Positions 27,408-36,059 are shown, counted from the first letter of the stretch. The stretch is DNA of 64,000 bases from CAVSUZ01 sp963791885 (GCA_963791885.1 CAWBUL010000005.1:1-64000), one strand, 5' to 3'. Numbers and translations: made by a program. Notes: a model not told the origin generated them from the letters alone.

Positions 27408-28892
27408 ATGCCCGTTATGGTGGGCCAGTTCGGCCCAATGCTGCCACTGTCGATCGGCGGCTTTTTGCTGCTCGTCGCAGCACTCGACGCCAAGCGTGAT
27501 CGGCGCCGACCGCTGTGGTTGCGCCTGCTTCTTCGTGTTGCCGTGTTTGCAGCCCTGACCTGGCTGTTGGAGCTTGCTCTCGGATCACCGGTCGGACCGC
27601 AGTTTCACTCAACCTTCCCCGGCGTGCGGTTTTTGGGGCAGATCGTCTTGATCGGCTGGTGGATGCTTGGCGCGCGCGTCGCGGTCGGCCTTATCAGGCT
27701 GGTTGTGGTGCTGGAAAACCGCCCACGCGAAACGCAGATCATTTCGGATCTGCTGGCCGCTGCCGTCTACATCGCGACTGCGTTGGCCGTCGTCAATTTT
27801 GTCTTCGCGGTACCGATCGGTGGCCTTGTCGCAACCTCGGGCGTTGTCGCGATCGTGCTCGGTCTGGCGTTGCAGAGCACCCTGTCGGACGTGTTTTCCG
27901 GCATAGCGATCGGGCTGGAGCATGCTTACAGGCCCGGCGATCTGCTTTGGGTCGAAGGTGGTGTCGAGGGTCAGGTCCTGCAGATCGATTGGCGCTCCAC
28001 GCAGATCGCCACAGCTCATAACACCATCGCCATTGTGCCGAACAGCATCATGGCCAAGTCTCGCCTTGAGAATAGAAGCGAGCCGACCCCGATACGCAGC
28101 GTTACTGTCAGCGTCACGACCGGGGCCGGTATTGATCCTCGGCGCCCACTGTCACTGCTGGACGCTGCCGTCAAAGCGTGCCGGCTACCCTTGTCGCAAC
28201 CCGCGCCGTCGATTCAATGCGTCGGTCTGCAGGGAGATGGCATTGTCTATGAAATCTACTTTTCTGTGCGCAACACCACCGACATTGCACCGGCGCGTAC
28301 TGAGATGCTTTCACACGTACACCAGTACTTGCGATATGGAGGAGTTGCGCTCGGCGTACCTGGCGTTGCCACACCGCCGACGGTTCCAGTGCCAACTATG
28401 ACTGAACTGCTGCGGCAGTCGGATATGTTTGGCGGACTCGCGTCTGATGAGCAGGAGCTATTTGTGGGCCACTTTACTGCCTGCTCTTTCGAGGTTGGTG
28501 ATATGTTGCTCAAGGAAGGACAGGAGCCAGAGGCATTGTTCCTGCTGGCGTCCGGAACGGCCGAGGTGACCACTGGTACGGGTGCCGGAAAGCGGATGCT
28601 GTCGTTTGTTACCCCTGGTGATAGCGTTGGTATGGTTGCTCTTATTATGGGTGGCCCATCGCGCGTTACCGCGACGGCGCTCACTGCACTGGAGGCGTAT
28701 CGGCTGAACAAGGCCGACCTGGCGGAGTTACTTCGCTCGCACCCGGCGCTCGCTTCCAATCTGGAGGTGCTGGCCCGCCGCGGGCTGGCGTGGTTACAAT
28801 GCGAAGCATCCGCTCATATGGATTCGCAGATCGAGCAGCCCGAGATGTTTCTGTCGCGCGTCAAGCAGTTCCTTCATCGGCTCTCGGCGTAG
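27408..28892 (+). CDS. Mechanosensitive-type channel (MscS) fused to a cyclic-nucleotide-binding domain
   Basis: This 494-residue membrane protein begins with about four to five helices, then the MscS pore helix and beta domain (GLALQSTLSDVFSGIAIGLE, PGDLLWVEGGVEGQVLQIDW, NTIAIVPNSIMAKSRLENRS). Residues about 345-470 form a CRP-like nucleotide-binding domain (FGGLASDEQELF, LLKEGQEPEALFLLASGTAEV, SRVTATALTALEAYRL). The domain order matches bacterial cyclic-nucleotide-gated channels related to MscS. The phosphate-binding cassette reads GDSVGMVALIMGGPSR, without the canonical GE.AL...RSA form, so cAMP binding is uncertain. It would act in the inner membrane. Confidence 0.9.
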   Translation: MPVMVGQFGPMLPLSIGGFLLLVAALDAKRDRRRPLWLRLLLRVAVFAALTWLLELALGSPVGPQFHSTFPGVRFLGQIVLIGWWMLGARVAVGLIRLVVVLENRPRETQIISDLLAAAVYIATALAVVNFVFAVPIGGLVATSGVVAIVLGLALQSTLSDVFSGIAIGLEHAYRPGDLLWVEGGVEGQVLQIDWRSTQIATAHNTIAIVPNSIMAKSRLENRSEPTPIRSVTVSVTTGAGIDPRRPLSLLDAAVKACRLPLSQPAPSIQCVGLQGDGIVYEIYFSVRNTTDIAPARTEMLSHVHQYLRYGGVALGVPGVATPPTVPVPTMTELLRQSDMFGGLASDEQELFVGHFTACSFEVGDMLLKEGQEPEALFLLASGTAEVTTGTGAGKRMLSFVTPGDSVGMVALIMGGPSRVTATALTALEAYRLNKADLAELLRSHPALASNLEVLARRGLAWLQCEASAHMDSQIEQPEMFLSRVKQFLHRLSA

Positions 28893-28908
28893 CGTCAGCA
28901 TCGTAATC

Positions 28909-29949
28909 TCACGCTGTAGAAGCGACCCCATCGATATGCGCGCGGCGCGCATCGAAGTCGCCGGCGATCCGTTCATCGGACGCGCCGAGATCGGCGGCAT
29001 CCCCGCCAGCCACATGAATAATTCCCATCGCGGCGCATGCACGCCGGACGCGCGGAGTCCACAGCCCGATCGCTTGAATTGTGGGGAGCAGCCGCGCGAA
29101 CAACCCATCGCGCAGCACGCGCGCCTGCGGATTGTCGCGCAGAAACGCCAGACACTCGGCGACCGGGAGAGCAAGGCTTTTCCAGAGTTCCGCGGAATCG
29201 AAGCGCGCCCGCATCAACGCGCAGGCTTCGATGACAAACTCCTCCCGTTCCGCACGCTCGGCTTCCGACAAATGCGGATAGCATTCACGCAGCGCCAATG
29301 ATCCGAACGCGACGTGCCGCGCCTCGTCTTCCATAACATAAGCGTTGACCGAGGCTGCGAGCGGGTTCTGCGCGGAGTCCCGGATGCGCGCGAACGACGC
29401 CAGGGCAAGCCCCTCGATCACCACCTGCATGCCCAGGTACGTGATGTCCCATCGTGCGTCGCGCAGGATCTGATCGAGCAGGGTCTGCATCGCGCCGCTC
29501 ATCGGCGAAACCGATCCGAACTTGGCAATCAGGCGCCGATAGATCTCAACGTGGCGCGCCTCGTCAGCGACCTGCGTCGCCGCGAACAGCTTGGCATCCA
29601 GCCCGGGCACCTGCTGCACCGTCTTTGCCGCACAGATCATCGCCCCCTGCTCGCCGTGCAGGAATTGCGAGGTGGTCCAGAGTTGATACTGCCGAACCAC
29701 GTCGACCTGCGCGGCTCGCGACAGACGCGCATACAGCGGCGACAGCGTCAGCGGCATCGACTCCGGCGGCAGCTGGAAGGGGTTTTCGAAATCGATTTCC
29801 TGCGCCCAGTCGATGCGCGTATCCGCATTCCACTGCATCGACTTGCCGCGGTCATACAGATCGAGCAGGCGGCTGTGTTCCGGCGCGAACGACCAATCGA
29901 AGGCGGCAGCGAATTCCTGAGGAACGTCCCAGCGACAACCCTCGCTCAT
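28909..29949 (-). CDS. Ferritin-like diiron protein, R2/AurF-type
   Basis: This 346-residue, mostly helical protein has two EARH motifs and two further glutamates in the expected spacing: HGEQGA, VADEARHVEIY, VIEGLAL and MEDEARHVAFG. Together they make a carboxylate-bridged diiron site of the ribonucleotide-reductase-R2/AurF kind, suggesting an oxidase or N-oxygenase. The substrate is unknown. ATG 29949 overlaps the stop of the upstream sulfotransferase-like gene (ATGA), so the two are translationally coupled and probably act on the same pathway. A longer open frame to 30135 overlaps that gene and is rejected. Confidence 0.8.
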   Translation of the reverse strand: MSEGCRWDVPQEFAAAFDWSFAPEHSRLLDLYDRGKSMQWNADTRIDWAQEIDFENPFQLPPESMPLTLSPLYARLSRAAQVDVVRQYQLWTTSQFLHGEQGAMICAAKTVQQVPGLDAKLFAATQVADEARHVEIYRRLIAKFGSVSPMSGAMQTLLDQILRDARWDITYLGMQVVIEGLALASFARIRDSAQNPLAASVNAYVMEDEARHVAFGSLALRECYPHLSEAERAEREEFVIEACALMRARFDSAELWKSLALPVAECLAFLRDNPQARVLRDGLFARLLPTIQAIGLWTPRVRRACAAMGIIHVAGGDAADLGASDERIAGDFDARRAHIDGVASTA

Positions 29950-30575
29950 GCCGGTTCTGCGATGCACAAGCGCAGCCCCTCCGGCACAAGTGCCTCCGCC
30001 CAGGCGTAGATCTCGTCCATATTGACGATGGTCGCCGCGTCGTAACGCACGCCGCCGAGCCGGGCGATGCGCGGACGCTCCAGCCCAAGCTGACCCAAGT
30101 GGCCAGGAAAATCGGCCGTCAAATCTTCGAAACACCAGCGTTCCACCCGGTCGAAGCGGGAGAAGTCGGCCGTCGCGAAATGCTGCTCCATCATCAGCAC
30201 CAGATGCGCAGCAAACAGGAACTCATGGCGGGCCACCCGGAACGGACTGATGGCAGCCGGCCCGGCGGCATGGAAACGGCCGGCTCGCAGAGAAACGAGG
30301 TGGCTCGTGATCTGCCGCAGGTGATCCCGGCGCGTGAGCAGAACCAGGGTCGTGCGATCGGGGTGGCGGAGATGGTCAACAAAGTGGAACGTTTCGCCTT
30401 TGGCCACAATGTAATCAAAGCGATCTCCGGCGTACGCCTGCGCCAACAGCCCGGCCGGGCTAAAGTCCCAGATCGGGCAGACGGCGCTGTCCACCGACAA
30501 AGTGTCAACCAGCGACTGAAACAGCGATGTGCTGGCAGTGCGCCCGGCACTGGCGATGGCGAGCTGGCGGATCAT
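29946..30575 (-). CDS. Sulfotransferase-like P-loop protein
   Basis: This 209-residue protein resembles small bacterial sulfotransferases. The N-terminal IASAGRTASTSLFQSLVD matches the 5'-phosphosulfate-binding loop that binds PAPS, and TTLVLLTRRDHLRQITSH resembles the 3'-phosphate-binding segment (RxxxxxxxS). It lacks a signal peptide. ATG 30575 (MIRQLAIASAG) fits the family start. It is coupled by ATGA to a diiron protein gene, a combination I do not recognise as a described pathway. The acceptor molecule is unknown. Confidence 0.65.
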   Translation of the reverse strand: MIRQLAIASAGRTASTSLFQSLVDTLSVDSAVCPIWDFSPAGLLAQAYAGDRFDYIVAKGETFHFVDHLRHPDRTTLVLLTRRDHLRQITSHLVSLRAGRFHAAGPAAISPFRVARHEFLFAAHLVLMMEQHFATADFSRFDRVERWCFEDLTADFPGHLGQLGLERPRIARLGGVRYDAATIVNMDEIYAWAEALVPEGLRLCIAEPA

Positions 30576-30648
30576 CGTTGCAGGAAATAGGCCCAATATT
30601 CCTCGGTGTCATTTTTCAGAATGCTCTTGTGGCTCACAAATGATTCTA

Positions 30649-30671
30649 GTAAATTGCCGTTCATCTATTTC
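30649..30671 (+). promoter_or_regulatory. Upstream block conserved before both PEP-CTERM-like genes (copy 1)
   Basis: GTAAATTGCCGTTCATCTAT continued to 30671 lies 18 bp before the first start codon. The equivalent 23-bp block at 31378-31400 differs at five positions, all in two small clusters. Shared spacing suggests a common promoter or operator, or simply the duplication boundary. Confidence 0.4.
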
Positions 30672-30688
30672 ACACAGGGACGGCAGTT

Positions 30689-31252
30689 ATGATGGACATC
30701 AATCGGAGCGGCGCAATCGCTGTCGCGCTGGGCGCCGTGGCAATCAGCGCTGCCCCTGCCTCCGCCGGTGTCGTCGTCACTCCGGTCGACCTCGAGCTTT
30801 CGACGCTCACGACCCCTTTTCAGTTCGGGGCAGACCAGTTTTCGGTGTCCCCCAGCGGCCCTCTCGGATTGTACACTCTCTCCTCTGTTTCGCCGAGCCT
30901 CATTGCGTCGCACTTGGTCGGCCCGTTGTCCGCGGCCACCAAATTCACCTCGGGGACGACGATCTCCGCCAGCACTTTCGCCAGTTCGGGCACGAAGGGG
31001 ATCATGTCTTCACCCAATACCCCCAACCCGTTCTTCGCCGCGCTGGATCTCGTCAGCGGCACCGATAATTTTTACGGCTGGGCGCTGTTCAACGACACCG
31101 CGGGTGGCGGCCTGTTTTTTGATGCGTATGCGTTTGAGACCACGGCAAACACCCCGCTCACCACCGTACCGGCGCCGACCGGCCTGAGCCTGCTCGCCCT
31201 TGGCGCCGCCGGGGCGCTCATGGTGCGTCGGCGCAAGCGCGTCCTGAACTGA
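30689..31252 (+). CDS. Secreted PEP-CTERM-like protein (first of tandem pair)
   Basis: This 187-residue protein has a Sec signal peptide (about 1-26, ending APASA) and a C-terminal sorting-like tail: VPAPTGLSLLALGAAGAL, a hydrophobic segment, then the basic MVRRRKR. This is the tripartite layout of PEP-CTERM exosortase substrates, but the PEP motif is PAP here. The central region is Ser/Thr/Gly-rich with YGWALFNDTAGGGLFFDAYA. It is a paralogue of the gene at 31412, with near-identical C-terminal thirds. No exosortase gene lies in the window. A surface role is inferred. Confidence 0.75.
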   Translation: MMDINRSGAIAVALGAVAISAAPASAGVVVTPVDLELSTLTTPFQFGADQFSVSPSGPLGLYTLSSVSPSLIASHLVGPLSAATKFTSGTTISASTFASSGTKGIMSSPNTPNPFFAALDLVSGTDNFYGWALFNDTAGGGLFFDAYAFETTANTPLTTVPAPTGLSLLALGAAGALMVRRRKRVLN

Positions 31253-31377
31253 GGCGCGCGCCGCTCAGCGCAATCCCTGCGACACAAGCGCCTCCGCATC
31301 GCGGCCGACTGACGACACCGGACACACTAACCGCAACCGTCGCGAGCAAATTCTCTTGCTGTATCCTAACGGCATTG

Positions 31378-31400
31378 GTAAACGGCCGTTCATATCTTTC
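31378..31400 (+). promoter_or_regulatory. Upstream block conserved before both PEP-CTERM-like genes (copy 2)
   Basis: GTAAACGGCCGTTCATATCT continued to 31400 lies 12 bp before the second start. It contains the palindromic ACGGCCGT and matches copy 1 at 18 of 23 positions. Confidence 0.4.
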
Positions 31401-31411
31401 GGGAACGAGTC

Positions 31412-31984
31412 ATGGCGGATGCGAACTTGACCGGTGCCGTAGCACTCGCACTTGGGGCGGTGGCGATCTCCGCGGTTCCTGCGGCCGCGGGCGTCGTCGT
31501 TACGCCGGTCGACCTCCAGCTTTCCACGCTCCCAAGCGGCACCCCGTATCTGTTCGCGGCCGATCAGTTCGGCGTATTCAACGGCGGCGGCGGATTGTAC
31601 GCCCTGGCCGCGATGAGTCCGGACCTCGTTTTGGCATCGACCACCTCACCGCCCTTTGTGACCAAACTGAAGTCCGGGACGACGATCTCAGCCACCACCT
31701 TCTCAGGCGTGACAACCAAGGCCGGCCTGATACCTTCTCCCGGTTCCGTCACCCCGTTCTTCGCCGCGCTGGACATCGTCTCCGGTACCGACAATTTCTT
31801 CGGCTGGGCCCTGTTCAACGACACCGCAGACGGCGGCCTGTTCTTCGATGCGTATGCGTTCGAAACGACCGCAAACACCCCACTCACCACCCCGTCCGTG
31901 CCGGAGCCGGCAGGCCTGAGCCTGCTCGCCCTCGGCGCCGCCGGGGCGCTCGTGGTGCGCCGGCGCAAGCGCGTCCTGAACTAA
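31412..31984 (+). CDS. Secreted PEP-CTERM protein (second of tandem pair)
   Basis: This 190-residue paralogue of the preceding gene has a signal peptide ending VPAAA and a full PEP-CTERM tail: VPEPAGLSLLALGAAGALV then VRRRKRVLN. The conserved core FFAALDIVSGTDNFFGWALF and FFDAYAFETTANTPLTT is shared almost word for word with the first copy, while the N-terminal halves differ more. An intact PEP motif here and a changed one in the first copy suggest that the first copy may be sorted differently. The tail would be removed by an exosortase encoded elsewhere. Confidence 0.82.
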   Translation: MADANLTGAVALALGAVAISAVPAAAGVVVTPVDLQLSTLPSGTPYLFAADQFGVFNGGGGLYALAAMSPDLVLASTTSPPFVTKLKSGTTISATTFSGVTTKAGLIPSPGSVTPFFAALDIVSGTDNFFGWALFNDTADGGLFFDAYAFETTANTPLTTPSVPEPAGLSLLALGAAGALVVRRRKRVLN

Positions 31985-31999
31985 CGCACCCCGCGCCGC

Positions 32000-32899
32000 T
32001 TACCGCAGCTTCAGCGTGAACTGAAGCTCGACCCGCACCGTCTCGGCCCGGGCCCGCTCCGCCAGCCGCATCGTGTCGTGTAGCCGGTCGCTGGCAAAGA
32101 AGCGAAACCGCAGCGCGCCCGCCTCCTTCGCATTCCGCGTCGCCTCCTCCAGCATCAGCGCATTCGCCCAGCTGCCGCGCAGCACCGGATCCACCGCGCG
32201 CACCTCGATCACGGGCACCCCGCCATTCCACACATAGATCAGGACCCCCCGCACAACGCCGCCGTCCAGCAGCACGACCGAGTTCTCCAGATCGTACGGA
32301 TTAGGACCATCCGGACGCAGCCGCGCCAGAACCAAAGCATGCGACGTCGGGATCGAGCGGCAGACCAGCGCCGCCACCTCCCGCTGATCCGCATCCCTGA
32401 GCCGCACGATCCGCGCCGACGCCGGAATGCGCTTGTGACGCTCCAGCCGCTCCCGGAGCGCCAGCACGTCGGCATAGAACGGCAGCCCATCCACCTCGAA
32501 ATGCACAATGCGGTCGCTCGGCTCGAACCCGCAGCGGCGCATGAACGCGGCAGCCTGAGACCCGGCGGGAACCGGCCGCAATGGACACAACGCCCCGGCC
32601 CGGCCCCGCGCGCGCTGCGTCGCCGCCCGCACCAGCGCCCGCCCGACGCCACGCCCGCGCCACGCCGGCACGACATGGACCTGCACCGGCACGCTGCCGT
32701 CGGCCCCAGCCTCCGTGCCCAGCGCCGCCGCACCGATCACCCGCAGCGGCTCCGGCAGCCGAGCAACCAGCAGATCCGGCGCGCCCGCCGGCCCGAACAT
32801 CTCCGGCAGCAGAATACGCCCCGCACGCGCCTCGTTATCCCGTGCCGGACCGATCACCATCCGTGATAGATCGCCCGCGGAGACAACGTCGGATTCCAT
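32000..32899 (-). CDS. GNAT-family N-acetyltransferase
   Basis: This 299-residue protein has a clear GNAT acetyl-CoA site, VHVVPAWRGRGVGRALV, then AAAFMRRCGFEPSDRIVHFEV, the usual helix and end strand. The second half (LENSVVLLDGGVVRGVLIYVW and WANALMLEEATRNAKEAGA) looks like a degenerate second GNAT domain. The substrate is unknown. ATG 32899 shares two bases with the ATG of the divergent gene at 32898; an internal start at 32860 would avoid the overlap. Next to a TPR protein whose expression could be linked. Confidence 0.8.
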   Translation of the reverse strand: MESDVVSAGDLSRMVIGPARDNEARAGRILLPEMFGPAGAPDLLVARLPEPLRVIGAAALGTEAGADGSVPVQVHVVPAWRGRGVGRALVRAATQRARGRAGALCPLRPVPAGSQAAAFMRRCGFEPSDRIVHFEVDGLPFYADVLALRERLERHKRIPASARIVRLRDADQREVAALVCRSIPTSHALVLARLRPDGPNPYDLENSVVLLDGGVVRGVLIYVWNGGVPVIEVRAVDPVLRGSWANALMLEEATRNAKEAGALRFRFFASDRLHDTMRLAERARAETVRVELQFTLKLR

Positions 32900-34781
32900 G
32901 CCCACACTCTCTACCAGAAACCCGCCCCGCACGCTGATCGTCGGATGGCGCTCCGTCGACTGGCCGATCGTCCATCCTCTGCTGGACGCCGGCCACCTGC
33001 CGCATCTGCGCGCGCTGGTCGAACGCGGCATCAGCGCCCCGCTGGCCAGCCCGCGTCCCCTGGCGCGGGAGGCGCTCTGGGCCACCCTCGCCACCGGACA
33101 CTTGGCCGACCGCCACGGCCTGCTCGGCCCGGCCGAGATCCGGCCCGACCGAGGCGGCGTGCAGCCCACCGGGCGCCGCTCCTGGCGCGTGCCCGCCTTC
33201 TGGGAGGTTCTGGAACCCGAAAGCATCCGCACCGCCTGCATCAACTGGCCGGCCACCGCCCCCGCCGCCGACTGGCCCGGCCTGCATATTGACGAACGGT
33301 TCGCGCCCGCAACCGGAGACTCCTTCGAAGCCTGGACCCTTCCCTCCGGCTCCGTCTCACCCGACCGCCTGTCCGACCCGCTGCTCGACCTGCGCATCCA
33401 TCCCGCCGATCCGATCCAGGCCGAAATCGCCGCCTTAGTCCCCCGCTGGAAAGAACTGGCGGAGCGCAAGGACGCGCGCCTGGCGCGGCTCGCCTCGATG
33501 CTCGCCGCCACGATCACCGCGCACGCCGCGGCCACCCACGTCGCCGAACGCGAGCTGTGGGACGTGCTGTGTGTGGTCTACGACCTGGCGTATGCGGCGG
33601 CCGTCGCCTTCGGCCCGGCGGACGCCGAACACTTCGGCGACGTGCCAACCCAGGCCCTCCTCTTCCAGGACATGATGCTCGGTCGCCTGATCGAACTAGC
33701 CGGCCCGGACACCACCGTCGTAGTCGCCTCCCCGAACGGCATCTCGCGCGGCCCCGACGGCGCCCTCCGCGGCCACCCCCGTGGCCTGCTCGTCGCGGCG
33801 GGCCCCGGCATCGCGGCCGATGCGATGCTGCCAGGCGTCGCCGCCGCCGATCTCGCCCCGACAATCCTGGCGCGCTACGGCCTGTCGCTGCCGACCGACG
33901 GCCGGCTGATTGAGGCGCTGGCGCCGCATGCCGCTACACGGGCCGTGACGATCGACGCCCCACAAGCGACCGACATCCCACCGGACCCCGCCGAAGCGCT
34001 CCTGGCGGAGGGCTACACCGACCCGGTCACGCCGGAGCAGGCGAGCGCGATGGCGCAGGCCGCGGCGACGCGGCTGCTGCACTGGGCCGCTGCCCGGGTC
34101 GAACGCGGTCACTATGCCGAAGCAGCCACCGCGCTCGAAACCGCCCTGCGGCTCCGTCCCGCCATGCCGGAGGCACTCCGCGCCCTCGCGCGCTGCCGCG
34201 CCCTGCTAGGCGACTACGCCGGGTGTCGCCCGCTGGGCGAGCAACTGCTCGCGGCCGATCCGGAATCCCCTTGGGGGCATCTCATGGTCGGCACCGCCTA
34301 CGCGCTCGACGGATCCAACGCCGCCATGGCCGAGCCATACCTCGCCAGCGCACGGGAACTCGGAGCGGAGGATCCGGCCGTGCTCTCCCGCCTGGGCGGG
34401 CTGGCGATGCTGCGGCAACGCCCGGCCGACGCCGAATTGCTGTTTCGCCAGGCCTTGGCGATCGATCCCGGTCGCGCCGACGCGCTGTTCGGACTGGGCC
34501 TGGCGCGGGAGGCCGAGGGCGATGCGGCGGGTGCGGAACAGGCCATCCGCCGCGCCGTCCAGGCGCAGTACCACCTACCCCTGGCGCACCAGAGACTGGG
34601 CGTGTTGCTGATGGCGCAGGGCCGCTGGCGCGAAGCCGCCCAGGAATTGCGGACCGCCCACGGCCAACATCCGTCCCTGCCGGAGATCGACGCACAGTTG
34701 CAGCGTGCCCAGGGGCACGCGGCGGCTGAGTTGCTACGTCACGCCACGCTCGGCAGACCTCATCAGCCTCCTCGCCAATAG
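32898..34781 (+). CDS. Alkaline-phosphatase-fold protein with C-terminal TPR, catalytic residues missing
   Basis: This 627-residue protein has an N-terminal domain (about 1-340) built like type I phosphodiesterases/nucleotide pyrophosphatases: LIVGWRSVDWPIVHPLLDAG, LPHLRALVERG, LWATLATGHLADRHGL and LLVAAGPGI. Active members have a metal-binding Asp in 'GWDG.DW', a Ser/Thr nucleophile before LW.S and SDHG plus HR motifs. Here these are GWRSVDW, AREALWAT, SPNGIS and RGHPRG, so activity is doubtful. Residues about 430-610 hold five or so TPR helical pairs. No signal peptide is seen. A binding or scaffold role is inferred. Its 3' end recurs at 38264 and 49221. Confidence 0.8.
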   Translation: MPTLSTRNPPRTLIVGWRSVDWPIVHPLLDAGHLPHLRALVERGISAPLASPRPLAREALWATLATGHLADRHGLLGPAEIRPDRGGVQPTGRRSWRVPAFWEVLEPESIRTACINWPATAPAADWPGLHIDERFAPATGDSFEAWTLPSGSVSPDRLSDPLLDLRIHPADPIQAEIAALVPRWKELAERKDARLARLASMLAATITAHAAATHVAERELWDVLCVVYDLAYAAAVAFGPADAEHFGDVPTQALLFQDMMLGRLIELAGPDTTVVVASPNGISRGPDGALRGHPRGLLVAAGPGIAADAMLPGVAAADLAPTILARYGLSLPTDGRLIEALAPHAATRAVTIDAPQATDIPPDPAEALLAEGYTDPVTPEQASAMAQAAATRLLHWAAARVERGHYAEAATALETALRLRPAMPEALRALARCRALLGDYAGCRPLGEQLLAADPESPWGHLMVGTAYALDGSNAAMAEPYLASARELGAEDPAVLSRLGGLAMLRQRPADAELLFRQALAIDPGRADALFGLGLAREAEGDAAGAEQAIRRAVQAQYHLPLAHQRLGVLLMAQGRWREAAQELRTAHGQHPSLPEIDAQLQRAQGHAAAELLRHATLGRPHQPPRQ

Positions 34782-34810
34782 CAGGCTGCCCCCTTGATCC
34801 TTCCGGTGAG

Positions 34811-35548
34811 CTATATTTCTGCCCGATATTTCACCGAACACCGCGGCGCCATGACGGTTATGCCGCGCCGTAACCAAAACATCCGCTTGATAACGTCATG
34901 GCCAAGCAGATGATGAAGCACAGCGATACCGGCATGCCCGAAGAGATAAGCCCACATGAGGTTCGCGATGAGTTTGTGCAGCTTCATCGCATCGTGCGCG
35001 ACGATCGATCCATTCGTCAGGAAAAACACCGTTCCCGTCGCCGCCATGGCGGTCAGTGTCACGAGCCCGAGACCGTGCACCGCACTTGCAAAAGCGCCGT
35101 CTGATTCGACGAAAGGGTCCGCCCGAAGAATGCCGCGGAACTGCACAACCGCATCGCGGAAGACCGCGCGAATCGACGATGGGCAGAGCCACGGAAACAG
35201 CCGGTCGATCTTGGTTTCTCCGTGCCGGATCAAAGCCCACAGCCAGAAAACGAGAACGAACACGAGGCTCGCCATGCCCACATATTCATGCAGGGCGAAC
35301 AAAGCCGGTGGCGGATCGCCCGGAAGCGGATGATGCATCAACTGGCTGCTCAGCAACTGATTGATGACAGAGAGGAGCAGCAAAACATGAAGGATTCTCG
35401 TGGCATGAGAGCGCCTCGCGCTTCCATGTCCCTCCACGCCCCAATAGAGCGCCGTTCGGCTTAGAGACGCGCGACGCAAGATCTGCTTTGGCGTGATAAA
35501 GCCCACGATCGGCCTCAATTTTTGTAAACCGCATGGCAGGAACTGCAA
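34811..35548 (-). CDS. Cytochrome b561-type membrane protein
   Basis: This protein of up to 245 residues has four membrane helices carrying paired histidines suited to two b-type hemes: HATRILHVLLLL, LFALHEYVGMAS, AMKLHKLIANLMWAY and FGHAGIAVLHHLL. This is the cytochrome b561/Ni-Fe hydrogenase cytochrome-b fold, which moves electrons across the membrane. It follows a cytochrome c' gene and overlaps its end by 34 bp if the first ATG is used; a GTG at 35437 is a plausible shorter start. The pair would form a small electron-transfer unit. Confidence 0.85.
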   Translation of the reverse strand: MQFLPCGLQKLRPIVGFITPKQILRRASLSRTALYWGVEGHGSARRSHATRILHVLLLLSVINQLLSSQLMHHPLPGDPPPALFALHEYVGMASLVFVLVFWLWALIRHGETKIDRLFPWLCPSSIRAVFRDAVVQFRGILRADPFVESDGAFASAVHGLGLVTLTAMAATGTVFFLTNGSIVAHDAMKLHKLIANLMWAYLFGHAGIAVLHHLLGHDVIKRMFWLRRGITVMAPRCSVKYRAEI

Positions 35549-35901
35549 TCGCTCATCAGGCGCTGCATATGCGGTCGGAATGCCGCCAGACTCGTGCTCG
35601 CCGCACCGGCTGCCTCGGCATCCTGCGCAAAACGCTCAAACCGCGCCGCGAAGTCGTGGGCCTGAGCTGACTTGCTCGTGACATGCGCGGAAACCGTGCG
35701 CGCATCTGCGATGTAAAGCCGGACGGCTGCCGTCACCGTCGCCGGATCATAGGGCTGTCTGCCCGCCAGCATCGCATCGATCAGCCGCCGGGAGTGGTCC
35801 CACCTCTGCATGATTGGCCGGAGAGCGACGTTGGCCGCCGCCAAGCTTGGCGTGAGAAGGACGAGGGCCACAAGCGCAGCCCCCGCCGGAGAATTCTTCA
35901 T
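35515..35901 (-). CDS. Cytochrome c' family protein
   Basis: This 128-residue periplasmic protein has a signal peptide (MKNSPAGAALVALVLLTPSLAAA), four predicted helices and a C-terminal CSSCHAVYKN heme-attachment motif, the hallmark of cytochrome c' and c-556. Such proteins bind NO or CO or carry electrons. The downstream cytochrome b561 gene suggests a shared redox role. It is divergent from a two-component system at 36060, which may control it through the 158-bp intergenic region. Confidence 0.92.
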   Translation of the reverse strand: MKNSPAGAALVALVLLTPSLAAANVALRPIMQRWDHSRRLIDAMLAGRQPYDPATVTAAVRLYIADARTVSAHVTSKSAQAHDFAARFERFAQDAEAAGAASTSLAAFRPHMQRLMSDCSSCHAVYKN

Positions 35902-36059
35902 GGTGGCCTATTCCCAAGCTGTTGCGCGCGCTGCTTAGGCCGCTGTGGCTTACGGATACCTGACAAGCCGCCGGTCCCGGCTCGGCGGCAGAGGGGCAGC
36001 CTTGAGATGATCGAAGGTTCAGGATCAATTCCCGGCCGCGGTGAGGGGCCTCGGCGAGC

